Assembly: GCA_015680685.1 (NCBI GenBank)
Contig: MNCI01000193.1
Location: forward strand, 1-57,779
DNA length: 57,779 nucleotides
Direction of reading: 5' to 3'
Source: Gnetum montanum
Lineage: Eukaryota > Streptophyta > Gnetopsida > Gnetales > Gnetaceae
The notes below the pieces were generated by a model, which saw only the letters and a program-made list of their open reading frames with translations, had not been told where the DNA came from and ran no database searches. Made by a program: the position numbers and the translations under genes. Shown here one piece after another: positions 36,556 to 47,370 of this stretch (positions within the stretch are counted from its first letter, which is position 1; every line of letters begins with the position of its first letter).

Positions 36556-39330
36556 TCATGTAGTTCTAGGTGGCGGTGGCTCCTCCATTGGTGCTTTCCC
36601 TTTGTCTTATGCTCTAGGTTTTGAGGCTTGATGGTGTTGAAGTATGGCCTAGAGCTTCTCCTCTTTGGTTCGAGGGTCTTGTGCCATCCATGCTAATGTT
36701 CCAATTTTTGATGGAGTTGGCACTTCCCACAGATAGGGTAGTTGCGGAAACATTTGATTGGCCTTGACATACCAAGCTACAAACACCCATCGTTCCTCTT
36801 CATAGGCTCTAGCTTTATCCTTGTACTCTTGAAAATCTACCAGCCATTGAGCCAAATTTGCTGTGACACCCTTTTGGCCTTGGTAGCTTGCCTTTACTAG
36901 CTCAAGTTCAGAATTTGCAACTTCTAATTTTTCCAACAGCTTCTTGCATTCTGCAAATTCTGCTTCATATTTGATGTGGGTGGTTGCTACTTGTTGCTCA
37001 AGATCTGTCCTCAGGCATCCTACTATTAACATGGCAAGGTTGGCATACCTCAGATTTGGCAACTCCATATATTCTATCAAATCCTAAATCTACACGTCTC
37101 GGCTCTTAACTTTCGCTTGGTGGGTAAAGGCATATGTGTCCAATATGGCCCGCCAGTCAGTGTGTTAAGCACTGATAGCATTGATCTGGGCCTTGGCCAT
37201 ATGGATCTCCTTCTCAAGGATCTATTTGTACATCCCCACATGATCTCAGAAGTGCTCCTTCAGCTTCTCATGTTGTTTAGCCTCGTTTTGCCACACACTT
37301 ATTTCAATGGCTATCTTTTGACGAATTGCACGCACCTCCTCCATTGAGAGGGTTCGGTTCTCTCTAGCTAAATGACTTATTTTTTGGTTGACTCCAATGA
37401 ATTGTTCTAGAAATTGATGAAAGTGTTCCTTGAGAACGTTCTTTTGCTTCTCCATAGTGGTCAACCGAAGGTTGTTGGTAGCAAGTTGTTTATTTTCTTC
37501 TTGTAAGGTGTTGAGTGCCTTAAGATGCGCATGAGTTTGTGTGTGTGCTATGGAGGCATCCCAAACAGCCTTCTCTTTTTCATCAGCCACCTTTTTATTC
37601 TCCACTATTAGCTTGGTTAGTTGCTTAGTTATAAAATTATCTAGCTGGTCTACGCGAACAAATTGCAAAGGATCTTGCTATGCTGCTTGTAGGGCCACGA
37701 GTTACTCTTGTAATTTTTACACTTCGACTTCAGCGTGCTCGGCCCTCACTTCTGTTAAGACCAGCTACCCCTTCATGGAAATGAGGTTTAACTGAATTTC
37801 CGTAACATCCTGAGGGATGTCAAATAGGGACGTCATTACTTTCCCTTTTTTGAGTAATCGATCAAGTGCATCCTCATGTTTTGCAGGAGTCATTGAGGTT
37901 CTGGCCAAAGTTTGAGCATCCCGTGCTCCTGTGAGATCTATCGGTGGCACAACAGGTACATTGAATGATTCTTTGATGTGGTCTGTGACTACTTCTAAAG
38001 CTCCCGTGGCATCTTGGTGTTGCATGACCACCATAGTGGCCCCTTCACCAGTCTCTAATTACACTTGGAAAGATGCCGTGTTTCTTGAGATTTGTTGTGA
38101 CCATCTACTTTCCCTTCCTCCTATGTGAATAGATACTTCACCCCTTGTATGATCCAAAGAAACAATAGGCTAAATAGCATTATCAATGATGTGGAAGAGG
38201 TTTGTGTCATCATGACTTCCCCAACTGACCGTCTCAGCGATGATCCTAAGATGGCTCATCGATGGTCTATAGTCTTGCAGTGGTGGCAGCTGATCCTGGC
38301 CTGTGCTAGGCCCTACTTCCTATTGTTGGCTAGGACCTGTGCTTGGAGGTTGGATGGGTCCTGCAAGTTGAGTTGTAGTTGGTCTAGCCATCTATTCTTC
38401 TTCTTCTTCTTTCGGTCCCAACGTCTCACTAGTGATTTTCCTTAGGGCTGGCGACTTTAACAGTTTAGCATATGAAGCAGTCTGGACTTTTCAAAGGACA
38501 TCATTGGTGTACCCCCAAATACCAGCATGTTGGCAAAGCTTTCTGATAAGACAAGGGAAAGGCAGTTCCATCTTCCCTATCTTCCATTCCTCGAACTGCC
38601 TCAGAATCTCCGTTAAATATAGATGGGGAAGGTTAGCATTAACCTTTCCCATCAACACTGCACATCCTCTTACTACATACATTGATATTCTTTTTAAGCC
38701 CTTCATGGGGAAGAGGTGATATGTTCCAATTTTAAAGTAAATACTCTCTTCCATCGTCAACTCACCAAATGTTTTATCTCTGCCATAAGCCCTTTCCAAC
38801 TAATCTTGTCACACATTGGGGTTTGAACAGGTGGATAACTGAGCACTTTGAACCCTATATTTGGAAGGTTTAACACTTTGAAAATGGCCTACATGGAGAA
38901 ATCAATTGTCACATCACAAATATTGACAATGGTGCCTTGCTCCTTATTGTGCAAGAATTGGTACATCTCTCCTAGGTACCAGACACCGCTTTTAGAGAGG
39001 GTAGGTTAGGTGATCCCTAATAGCCTTAGGAGCAAACTTTGCAAAAGATTCGAAGTTCAATTCCAAAATCACTGTAGTGAATGTGGAATTTTCATGGATG
39101 GCTTGAATACAATCTTGGGGCAACGTGAGATGTTGTCCGTGTTCAGGTGCTGCAGCAACTCCTCCTTATGCCTGCCCATACTGTATGGTAGGAGAAACCT
39201 CTTGATGAATGCTGAATGATTGTTCCTCCTATTCTACATGTTGTTTGGTAGGATCTTATCTTCCACCTCTCTGAGATCATTTGCTTGCACCTTGGGTAGG
39301 ACCTTCCTGTTGTCCACATTTTGGGGCCAC
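36556..39330 (-). pseudogene. Extra gene of B: plant-transposon-protein-like domain and long coiled coil
   Basis: The start equivalent to C's ATG is GTG at 39330 (…APKCGQQEG), after the same TATAG acceptor-like site and a TTACTAATG branch-like word. The domain part follows: MYQFLHNKEQGTIVNICDV and AIFKVLNLPNIGFKV (about 38830-38960), then, after a frameshift, 38491-38799 with MELPFPCLIRKLCQHAGI. The C-terminal part (36649-38034) is a long E/K/Q-rich coiled coil in pieces (LEEENKQLATNN-like heptads at 37246-37668 and 36649-37080). A stop at 36649 precedes an open tail to 36556. It lies in the env-like position. No signal peptide or membrane segment is evident, so it does not look like an envelope protein. 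Confidence 0.65.
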
Positions 39331-39810
39331 CTATAATCACACGGGCCAAGCATTAGTAAGGTTGTTTTTGAAGTTAAGTTATACCTTACTACTTTCCTTA
39401 ATTAATTAATTTGTTTATCTTTGTGTGATATTACCTGAAAGATTGTAATGAGTCTTGTGACTTAGGTGGTTTCCAATTTTTAGTTTCTCGATATACCTAG
39501 GGATTAAATGATTTTTGGGCATAATTATTCTAAGTGTTATAGCTAATTACCCTAGATGATGTCCTTTGGGCAATGATAAATTCCAAAATATTTAGGTGCT
39601 TTTCGGCAGGTGTCCCTCCCCCACGACTAAGTTGAACACTTCGGGTTCAAGCAGGTTCAAATGGAATTAAAATCGGAGTACTAGTGAGCAAGATGGAGGT
39701 TGACAAGCAAAGGTGTCACACTTGCAAGTCGAAGAGAAAGAGTTGAAAAACTCCCCTGCGTGAATGGCAAGAAATGATGCTTAGTGTTGTGTGGGGGGGA
39801 GGGGGGTTCC

Positions 39811-39905
39811 TATTTATAGGGTTGGAGGGATGTGATATCACGTACGATACATTGTGTACGTGATATCACGTCGACCACGATATCGTGTACGTGATATCAC
39901 AGCCT
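39811..39905 (-). promoter_or_regulatory. Internal promoter of B's extra gene
   Basis: A TATA box (CTATAAATA on the minus strand) is at 39819-39811. Directly upstream, 39833-39902 contains four GTGATATCAC/ACGATATCGT palindromes separated by GTAC. B's LTR has the same kind of palindromes about 25 bases upstream of its own TATA box (44196 on). The gene start lies about 480 bases downstream, with room for a 5' intron. Confidence 0.7.
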
Positions 39906-41326
39906 ATCGATGTTATAGGCCAGAGGGAAAAAATCAAATTTTTAGGGTTTTATGGAAAATAAAATATGAAAGAAAGGACATGTGGCACATGTTGAAGGTT
40001 GCTAGGGTAATTCCATTAACTTGAAAGGCACAATTAATTATGATGGTGTTTTGATCAATAAAACCTCGGAGGGGAGAAAAAGGCTATGTAATGATACATA
40101 GGAACGTTGAAATTCAGAGGGGTAATAGTAGGGAAAGAACGTTATGAAAAATTTTTCCGAGGGTAAGAAATGGTATGTGTGAGCTATGTCATAAGTGAAG
40201 ATTACAAAATATTACACAAGTGGATCCTCCCTAAAGCAGGTTCCAACCTATAATGCCCTTGTGTAACCACACTTAAAGTGTCGGTGGGCACTAGAAGGGT
40301 TAAATGCAATCTGTATTGATTCTACAAAACACACACATGTAATTATCACCAGAATGAGATGAGAATTCTACGCTACATGGGACATGAGCAATAATTACAT
40401 GAATAGTGAGATGAGACGAACTACATAAGGGATTGTAGAAACTGGGAGATAAGGTAACTAACCCAGGGCACAGTGAATCCTACGTGTAAAGCATGATTAA
40501 GGTGTCATTGACTCATCGTTCCAAGATCAGGACTAAGTCCATTCCTCTGATCAGTGACATCGCATTGTTTCATGCTATTATGAGCAAATACGAGAGTACC
40601 ATAACAAAAAGGCATATGATCATTTGGAATTTTGTTTAAGGGAGGAGTGATTTTTGTTTTGCAGCACTTTGTTTTTCTTCTTTTCTTTTTTTCCTTCTTT
40701 TTTTCTCTCCTCTTTTTTTTTCTCTCTCTCTCTCTTTTGAATGTTGAATCTAGAGAAGCTGCCAACCTTCAGGCATGGGTCCATGTCTTTCCAATGGAAC
40801 CCCCTAGAATAGCATTGGATTTTTGAGTGCCCTTTTGATTACTCTTACTCCCATTTTTCATTAGATCTACAAAGATCTTAGTACAACCATGTTGCATGAT
40901 AACTCCCACAGATGTCACCAAAGAGAATCCACAAGTCCCCTTGATGTCACACCCTAATCATTCCCTCTTGGTCCATCCTTCTTCATTCCGGGTACAATGA
41001 ACACAAAATTAATTTTAAGTTTTAAGAATGTCAAGAATATCACTATACCCTCGAATAGAACCTCTTATTTGTAGAACAGATGAGTGGGTGTAATGGGCTC
41101 ACTGTCCAAATAATTGATTACTTGAGACTTAATAACATAGAACACATCTCAACCAATAATTCACATGAGTGTTTTATTAGTAGACGAGATTACTTATAAG
41201 AAGAAAAAAATACTAAAAAGACAAAAAGATAAAACAAGAAGTTGAAAAATGAAAAAAAAAATAATTGGAAAACAAAAGATTGTAAAATTAAAGAAAATGA
41301 AAAGTGGTTAGTAATCTTGCTTGTTA
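39906..41326. other. Non-coding region of B between gag and the internal promoter
   Basis: GGATCCTCCCTAAAGC at 40222 and the following kilobase match A from 8108. A pure pyrimidine run of about 65 bases with a CT repeat lies at 40675-40740. The right end (GGGGAATATCCCCCAT, 41334) matches the end of A's pol (9270-9285), marking where pol was deleted. The short frames here are low-complexity. Confidence 0.65.
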
Positions 41327-42121
41327 TTAGAATGGGGAATATCCCCCATAACTAATTAGTTGAGGATGGCAAGGATTAAGAAATGGAAAATGAGGATCCT
41401 TGCATGTTGGAAATATTGGGGCCTGGTCATACTTACCCGATTGAGGTTCACACACTTGATTATAGTAAGCATAGTGGGGTAATTTATATGATGTAGTTCC
41501 TGGATAACGAGTTGACCCACTATGATATTTGGGACCATTAGATGGTATGCAAGGATTGGGATGATGCCTTCCATGGATGTGTTCATTAGGCCGTATTGTT
41601 GTTGGAGTGTGAGTTGATGGCCCTGATAAAGTAACATGAGGTGTTGGGTTCGAAGATAAGGGTGCACCACAGGGTTGGACTTGTGCTATGTTGGAGGGTG
41701 CAGTGGCCTTAGAATTGTGTTGTTCCTTCCTAGGGTCGTTTCTAAAGAAGGGACACCTTCGATGTTGCTGAGGTCTCTCTCTGCTCTTGGAAGTAGTAGC
41801 ACAAGTAATGTTTGTGAGTTGTTGTTGTAGTGCAGACACCGTAGGAATAGTTGGTGGCAATGTAGAAGGAGGGAAAAATTAAAAATGTTGAAAGTTAGGA
41901 GGAGTATAAGGTGCACAAGGTGGTGGTTGTGTTGAAGACATGGGCTGATAGTATTGAGGAGAATGGTATTGCGGTGAGATAGAGTATGTTGTTTTGGTTG
42001 GAGAAACATGATGTTGAACTAGATAAGCATTTGGATTCAGATAATATGAAGGGTGTCTCCAGTTTAGGGGTGGACTCCCCCATGACTGGGATTTTTGCCA
42101 CTATGATCAAGCATAGTATCT
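41327..42121 (-). pseudogene. C-terminal gag extension of B (proline-rich, out of frame)
   Basis: After the stop of the main gag frame the minus strand continues with proline- and histidine-rich frames (41327-41860 and 41895-42155). They include CRRCPFF-like, PPTIPTVSALQQQ and TPHVTLSG segments. The equivalent part of A lies at 12995-13560. It looks like the disordered tail that linked gag to protease before pol was lost. The frame is shifted and has stops near 42120 and 41880. Confidence 0.55.
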
Positions 42122-43309
42122 CTATACAAACTCTGGATGTAATGTGTTTCCCCAATGCTCATGTAAATGTAACAATATTGGGCATTGGCCCTTGGGGTGA
42201 TCGTACAGGCATATGTTGCATTCATACATATGATTGGAAGTTGAGCTCTTATTTTTCTTATCCCTTCTTTCCGATTGTCTAATGTTTTGTCCTGCTTCTT
42301 GGGTTGTTAAAAATCTATCTCCAATAATATCGATAAATTCTCCATACTTTTTATATGTCCATTCCAACATCTTATTGATCCTTGCCTTGACTTCTTCTAA
42401 TGATTTTTGTATTGGCAAAGATGATTCTTTCTCCTTGTGATAGGTTGATTTCTCCTTTTTATGATCATGGAACTTTGTTAAGTTGAGATTTTGGTCCCAT
42501 TGATGTTTTTCAACACTCTCCCATCTAGCCATTTCTCCTTCTTCTTTTGCTACCCACTTAATAAGCTCTTGGACTTGATGGGTTCGTAGTTTGTATAGTT
42601 GACCTTGGGCATGCATTCCTAAGGTATCTCTTATTTCATTACGTAGCCCATCAATGATATGGTACATTAGCCTTTCCTTGGAGAACCCATGGCCTGGATA
42701 GTTATTTAACAATGCATAATATCTTTCTAAGGCTATGTCCAGGGGTTCATGTTGTGCTTGTTTCCACTCTTGGATTTGTTTCCTTAAGGCTGACACTCTT
42801 GCATAGGTTCGATATATTTCGTTAAAGAGCTCTACCATTGTTGACCAAAGTTGTATTGAATTTGGTTTTAACGATCTATACCATACTTTTGCTTGGCCAA
42901 AAAGTGTCATAGGAAAGAGCTTAAGTTTTTTCCAACCGTTATCAATGTTGTTCCATGTGCAGGCATCGTAGAAGGCTTGTAAATGTTGATGCGGATCTAA
43001 GTTATAGCCTCTTGAGAAATTGGAGAAGTTATTTAAATTGAGCCTAGGTAGATGCCTCTCTTTACGATGCCTACGGGAAATTTGAATAACCTCTTGTATT
43101 TGTGTTAGGCTTATAATGGCTAGTAGGGGTTTATTATCATCAGGTAAGTTATGCTTTTGTGCATTGGGATGACATTGCTTTTGTTGATGTTTATAAGAAA
43201 CCCCCACTTTAGGTTGTGTACTCCAATCTTCATTGTCATATAGTTCATTGGTTCTCCAATGAACTTCCTGACTAAGTGTGGCATTATTGTAATCTTGTAG
43301 GAGAGGCAT
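42122..43309 (-). CDS. gag: gag of element B, long intact frame
   Basis: This 395-codon frame is the longest in the window. The core (residues about 80-270) shows RHLPRLNLNNFSNFSRGYN, then DPHQHLQAFYDAC, PMTLFGQAKVWYRSLKPNSI, LWSTMVELFNEIY and PLDIALERYYALLNNYPGHG, the Retrotrans_gag pattern of particle shell proteins. Later comes CNICLYDHPKGQCP, a CCHC-like variant that may bind RNA. It starts 140 bases inside the primer site, the usual place. A stop after HPEFV separates it from a proline-rich tail. The product would form particles in the cytoplasm. In a pol-less element it could still package its own RNA if a relative supplied enzymes; that is inference. Confidence 0.8.
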   Translation of the reverse strand: MPLLQDYNNATLSQEVHWRTNELYDNEDWSTQPKVGVSYKHQQKQCHPNAQKHNLPDDNKPLLAIISLTQIQEVIQISRRHRKERHLPRLNLNNFSNFSRGYNLDPHQHLQAFYDACTWNNIDNGWKKLKLFPMTLFGQAKVWYRSLKPNSIQLWSTMVELFNEIYRTYARVSALRKQIQEWKQAQHEPLDIALERYYALLNNYPGHGFSKERLMYHIIDGLRNEIRDTLGMHAQGQLYKLRTHQVQELIKWVAKEEGEMARWESVEKHQWDQNLNLTKFHDHKKEKSTYHKEKESSLPIQKSLEEVKARINKMLEWTYKKYGEFIDIIGDRFLTTQEAGQNIRQSERRDKKNKSSTSNHMYECNICLYDHPKGQCPILLHLHEHWGNTLHPEFV

Positions 43310-43430
43310 TGTTGTGAAGTTGTGTGTGAATTTGTGTGTGACTTTTCAAAATTTTTCTTTCTAACAGATATATCATTAAATCCTTTACAACGACCTTGTA
43401 TGATATAAGTAATCTAGATAACTAGCACCA

Positions 43431-43448
43431 TCCCTGGCAATGGCACCA
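43431..43448 (-). other. Primer binding site of element B (tRNA-Asp type)
   Basis: TGGTGCCATTGCCAGGGA on the minus strand, one base from the LTR. It fits the tRNA-Asp site of Athila/Ogre-type elements with a few transitions. Confidence 0.8.
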
Positions 43449-43449
43449 A

Positions 43450-44277
43450 TGATGAGTGGCGAGGTACCCCTACACTTAACCATACGAATACGAGAGTTAC
43501 ATGCATGATCTGGTTGAACTTCGTAGATGGAATAGCTATGGCATCTAGACAATTAGCCTTAGGTTGTAGTTTGCTGTCTTCCCACCTAGACTAGTATTAG
43601 CTTTGTCATGTATGGTTTAGTCTAGAGTGAGGTGTACGATGTGTTTCTAATCTAATGCTACTCCTGAAGGCAGTGGAAAGTAATATTAACTAAGCTAAGA
43701 GGGAAAGGGTGAGAGAGAATCTAAGCTAGCCTAAGTGCGATGAGCAGCTGTTCCTTGATTATTCGTACACATCTTGGACTTTGTGCATGACTACCACTAG
43801 GATTACCAAGCGTAGATCCTAGGTACGCTACTGGGTTACCAAGTAGTCACACTTAAATGCTCGCAATCAAGTTGTACTCATTCTATGTTTTAACATGAGA
43901 TAAGGGTGAGAGATATTAACTAGGAAAGTAGTAAATAGAAATTAATTAAATAATTAAACTAAGTGAATGATGCAATGATGAAGTAATCTCGATCTTTATT
44001 TTTGGCCATGTGCGTGTCCAAGTATGTCACACTCGAATAAGGATGCTGTATAATTACAATCACCACACTATGGGCATACACGGAGAGGAAAAGGGTTGAG
44101 AGGAGAGAAAAGGAAAACTAAAATCAAAACTCTAAAAAATGACTCTCCCCAATCTCATTTTTCTACCTCTTATTTATAGATGAGAAGACAAGCTGCGATA
44201 TCACGTATGTGATATCGCGGCTGGGCATGCGATATCATGTACATGATATTGCGGTTATCCCAAATGACGACTCATCA
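43450..44277 (-). repeat. 5' LTR of element B
   Basis: TGATGAGTGG to TCATCA. The TATA box lies at 44178-44171 on the minus strand. Upstream is a palindrome with arms GCGATATCAC and GTGATATCGC (44195-44218), followed by a second decayed one to 44254. TTACCAA blocks lie near 43802 and 43836 in the transcribed part. Confidence 0.9.
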
Positions 44278-44282
44278 GTGGG

Positions 44283-45920
44283 CATCCTTGAAGATAGTTT
44301 GCCAAGAATGCCCTAGCATCAGGATCTTAATGGTCATGTGTCTCCTAGCATACTAACCCCCACAAGAACCCTCAGAAGTATCTGAGAGAACATGTAGTTG
44401 ATTAGCATGAGGTACATACCAACGAATGAGGTCATCAGCACACACCTTGTAAAGGTGCCTATTAATTTCCATGAAGTTTTTGGCTTGATGAAGAAACTAT
44501 TGTTTCTTTTTGTAGTCTAGATCTTGTGGCATCTCTTGAGTAAGAAGAGAAGTGATGATGCCATCATACCATTTTGGTTCTATGAGCACTTGTTAATTTA
44601 TTGCACCTATAAAGAGGAGTTTATCAAAAAAATTGATTAGATAGTAGTCTCTTCTCTTTTTTTTATCCCATAATAACCAAGAAAAGTGATCAGTGACCAC
44701 ATTATCAATCCCCTTTCAATATACCATTATGAGATCAAAATCCTGCAAGATCACCAACCACTGTATGATAGCATACACCATGGCCATTAGTTCTTTCTTC
44801 ATTTTGGTCTAATTCAACTATGCACCTACAATGCATCAACTTGCGTAGTGAATGTAATATGGATGTTTCTTATTGTTGAACTACATAAGCATGGCTCCTA
44901 AGGCATAATTTGATGCATTTGTCATGATATGAAATGGTCTAGACCAATCAGGTGCTCGTAGAATTGGAGTCTCTATGAGCTTCTACTTGAGGCTTTGAAA
45001 TGCATTTTCACATTCCTTGGTCTAGATGAATGAAACATCTTTCTTTGTAAGCTCTACCAATGAATTTTCGATCTTAGATAAATTTTCTATAAAATGATGG
45101 TAGTAGCCAATGTGTCCAAGGAATGGTTGAACATCTTTAATGATTTCTGGTTGGCAAGTTATTCCTTGGATAACTCTGATCTTTTTAGGATCCACCTCAA
45201 TCCTTGCCTAAGAAATTCTATGCCCCAATACAATGCTTTTCTAGATCATTAGATGGCTCTTCTACTAATTGAGCCAAAGATTTATCTCCACACATCTTTT
45301 AAGCACTTGCTCAAGGTAGTCCAAGGCTTACTAAAATGTGGCATCATAGGTGGAGAATTCATCCATGAAGACTTTCACCTCACAACCAATTTGTTGCTGA
45401 AAAATGCTCAAGACCAAGTGTTGGAATGTTGCAGGAGCATTGCATAGATCAAAGGGTATCTTTTAATATGTAAAATTTTCCTAGGGACTTGTGAATGTTA
45501 TTTTGGCTTGATCCTCAGAAGTGATTTGGATTTGGTTATGTCCATTATAACCATCTAGGAAGCTAAAATAGAAATGCCCAAAAATGGTGTTAAACACTTG
45601 ATCCACAAATGGCAATGGAAAGTGATCTTTGAATGTTGTCAAATTCAATAGCTAGAAGTCGATGCAGACCTATCACTTATCATCTTTCTTTAGCACAATC
45701 AAGAGTAAACTAACCCACTCACTATCTGCAATGGGATAGATAAACCATAGCTTGAGGAGTTGTTTGATTTCCTCTTTGATGACTTGCTTCAATTTTAGGT
45801 TCAACTATCATTGCAACTACCTCTTTGGCTTTATGGCTAGATCAGTTGTAGATATGATGTTGGCATATCCTAGGATCAATCCTTGTGAATCTAGGATATG
45901 ACCAAGCAAAGGTTGTTGGC
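44283..45920 (-). pseudogene. Reverse transcriptase, RNase H and integrase start of C, after the B insertion
   Basis: The sequence aligns with A 10330-12030 throughout. The first part (44283-44400) completes the integrase zinc region interrupted at 35605. RNase H remains at about 44620-44780. In the RT the FMDD motif near 45370 reads VFMDE, so the second aspartate is lost. The alignment stops at about 45915 (GACCAAGCAAAGG, against A's GACCAAGTGAAGG at 12040), where E's LTR starts. There are many stops. Confidence 0.8.
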
Positions 45921-47368
45921 TGTAACGACAGAAAACGTCGGCAGCTGGAAAATACCGAACAGATTCCGTGTAAACAGTTTTAACCACGGATCCGTGTGAG
46001 GGCTATGCTGGAAAAACGAATCCGTGGCGCCTTGAACGGTCTTGTCGATCAGACAGGGACTTACTAATCAGTAAACCGATGAATGTCTAGTGAAACGATA
46101 TGATTCGAGGAATCGCAAAAATGAGGGGAAAACGATGTAGATGAATTGCAATGATGATAACGCTAAACACGATAAGAGGAGGCTGGCATAAGAAAAACAC
46201 GTAGTTTCAAGATCTATGCTTTGACTTAAAAAATGTGTATTTTTTATATCTCATTACACTGGGGAGACCCCGATTACTGGATGTGAAGTAATGCACAAAA
46301 CAACAAGAAAACTATCCAAACAGAAGTCCGATCTACCTCGAGGGCTAAAGCCGGGATGCAAGGAAGGTCAAGCTCTGACGCCTACCGATCAACTGTTTCT
46401 GACCAATAGAGTCTTCCCCAGCAGAACGATTACTCTTGTTGCCGGTACTCAAAGAGAACTGTGCTCTGTTTCTGCCGGAAGGTGATGCTGTCAACAATTG
46501 CCAAAGCGCTGCTCTCTGTATCTCTGCTCAAAAGGTGATAAGTGCTCCAGTGCTCAGAAAAATGCCTTTGCTTCTCTAATTTGCCAACCCCGGTATCTTT
46601 GTCAACTGGGGTATTTATAGGCTGCGACGCTCCGTGGAAAAGGTGCAACCCTGATGACGTGTGTCCCGAGTGTTTCGGGCACTATTGGTTTGACCATTTT
46701 TGTGTCAAAACTCATGACTACGCACAATACGCTCGTTAGCGTATTGTGCGTGTGAAGAAGAGGTGCACGTCGGGCATGTCTCAATTGTCTTTGAGTTATA
46801 TTACGCTCATTCATGCTGTGTTGCGTGTATGAGCGTAACGTAACATGGAAATAATGGATTCAAGCTGTTTTACGCTTTCTTACGTAGCCGCGCGTAATGA
46901 AGCATAAACAATGTTTAGCTCGGTGATGCAATACGCTGCGATACGTTGCGTTGCGTGATGAGCAGTCGCACTTTCTTAGACTTTGCCTTTGACTGTTCTG
47001 GAGCTTATTACGCTGCCGTGCGTAGCAGAGCATAAACCTGGCCTTGAACAAAAGACTTAGCAAAATACATAAGAAGTCATATATCACACTGCTTAAGCTT
47101 CTCCCTATGCCGAAGTAACTATCCTTCTGATGCTGGACTGTGTTTAAGAAAAGTCATGCTAAGCGTCATTACGCTGGGTTGCGTGATGTAGCGTAAACAG
47201 AAAAAGCATAGAAAGATTAGGAATCTGCACAAGAAGTTGAGGACTCAATGCTATGCACCTCTTGGTGTTGCACTATCTTAGTCTCCCTTCTGGAATTCTG
47301 ACATGCACCCTTGCTTGAATTACGAATCTTTGACTAAGGCCGACTCGCAAATTTTTCACGGTGTTTCA
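45921..47368 (-). repeat. 3' LTR of element E
   Basis: It starts TGTAACGAC and ends GGTGTTTCA, so the coding strand runs TGAAACACC to GTTACA. The TATA box (CTATAAATAC) is at 46620-46611. Upstream, 46721-47200 holds a run of hairpin-forming TTACGCT...AGCGTAA modules. Confidence 0.8.
46721..47200 (-). promoter_or_regulatory. Array of palindromic TTACGCT/AGCGTAA modules in the E LTR
   Basis: 46721-46750 is a perfect inverted repeat with 13-base arms (CGCACAATACGCT) and loop CGTT. 46801-46838 has 10-base arms (TTACGCTCAT / ATGAGCGTAA). 47169-47196 has 7-base arms (TTACGCT / AGCGTAA). Imperfect copies lie near 46868, 46930 and 47008. They lie upstream of the TATA box and are probably the LTR's activator sites. 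Confidence 0.7.
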
Positions 47369-47370
47369 AT

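Larger units (their letters stand above)
35606..44277 (-). mobile_element. Element B: non-autonomous Athila-like element with gag and extra gene, no pol
   Basis: The two LTRs (35606-36437 and 43450-44277) bear TGATGA/TCATCA ends. The perfect target duplication GTGGG is at 35601-35605 and 44278-44282. The minus-strand order is 5' LTR, primer site, gag, a short region, internal promoter, extra gene, polypurine tract and 3' LTR. All of protease, RT, RNase H and integrase is missing: gag runs directly into sequence (41320-41360) that in A and C lies at the pol stop. It is inserted in C's integrase region. By eye the LTRs agree at roughly nine positions in ten. Confidence 0.9.
28626..45920 (-). 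mobile_element. Element C: Athila-like Ty3/gypsy element with pol and extra gene, interrupted by B and E
   Basis: Its minus-strand parts are the 3' LTR (28626-29486), extra gene, internal promoter, non-coding stretch and integrase up to 35605. RNase H and RT resume at 44283 after the B insertion. At about 45920 the RT alignment with A stops and the LTR of E begins. Gag, the 5' LTR and the second target duplication are outside the window. The left candidate duplication is ATATT (28621-28625). C is the only copy here with both pol and the extra gene, so it shows the ancestral layout of the A/B/C group. Confidence 0.8.

Noticed and set aside
36556-39330. A true envelope gene in B and C because of its position after pol
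   Set aside because: No signal peptide or membrane segment is visible; the protein is a globular domain followed by a soluble coiled coil.
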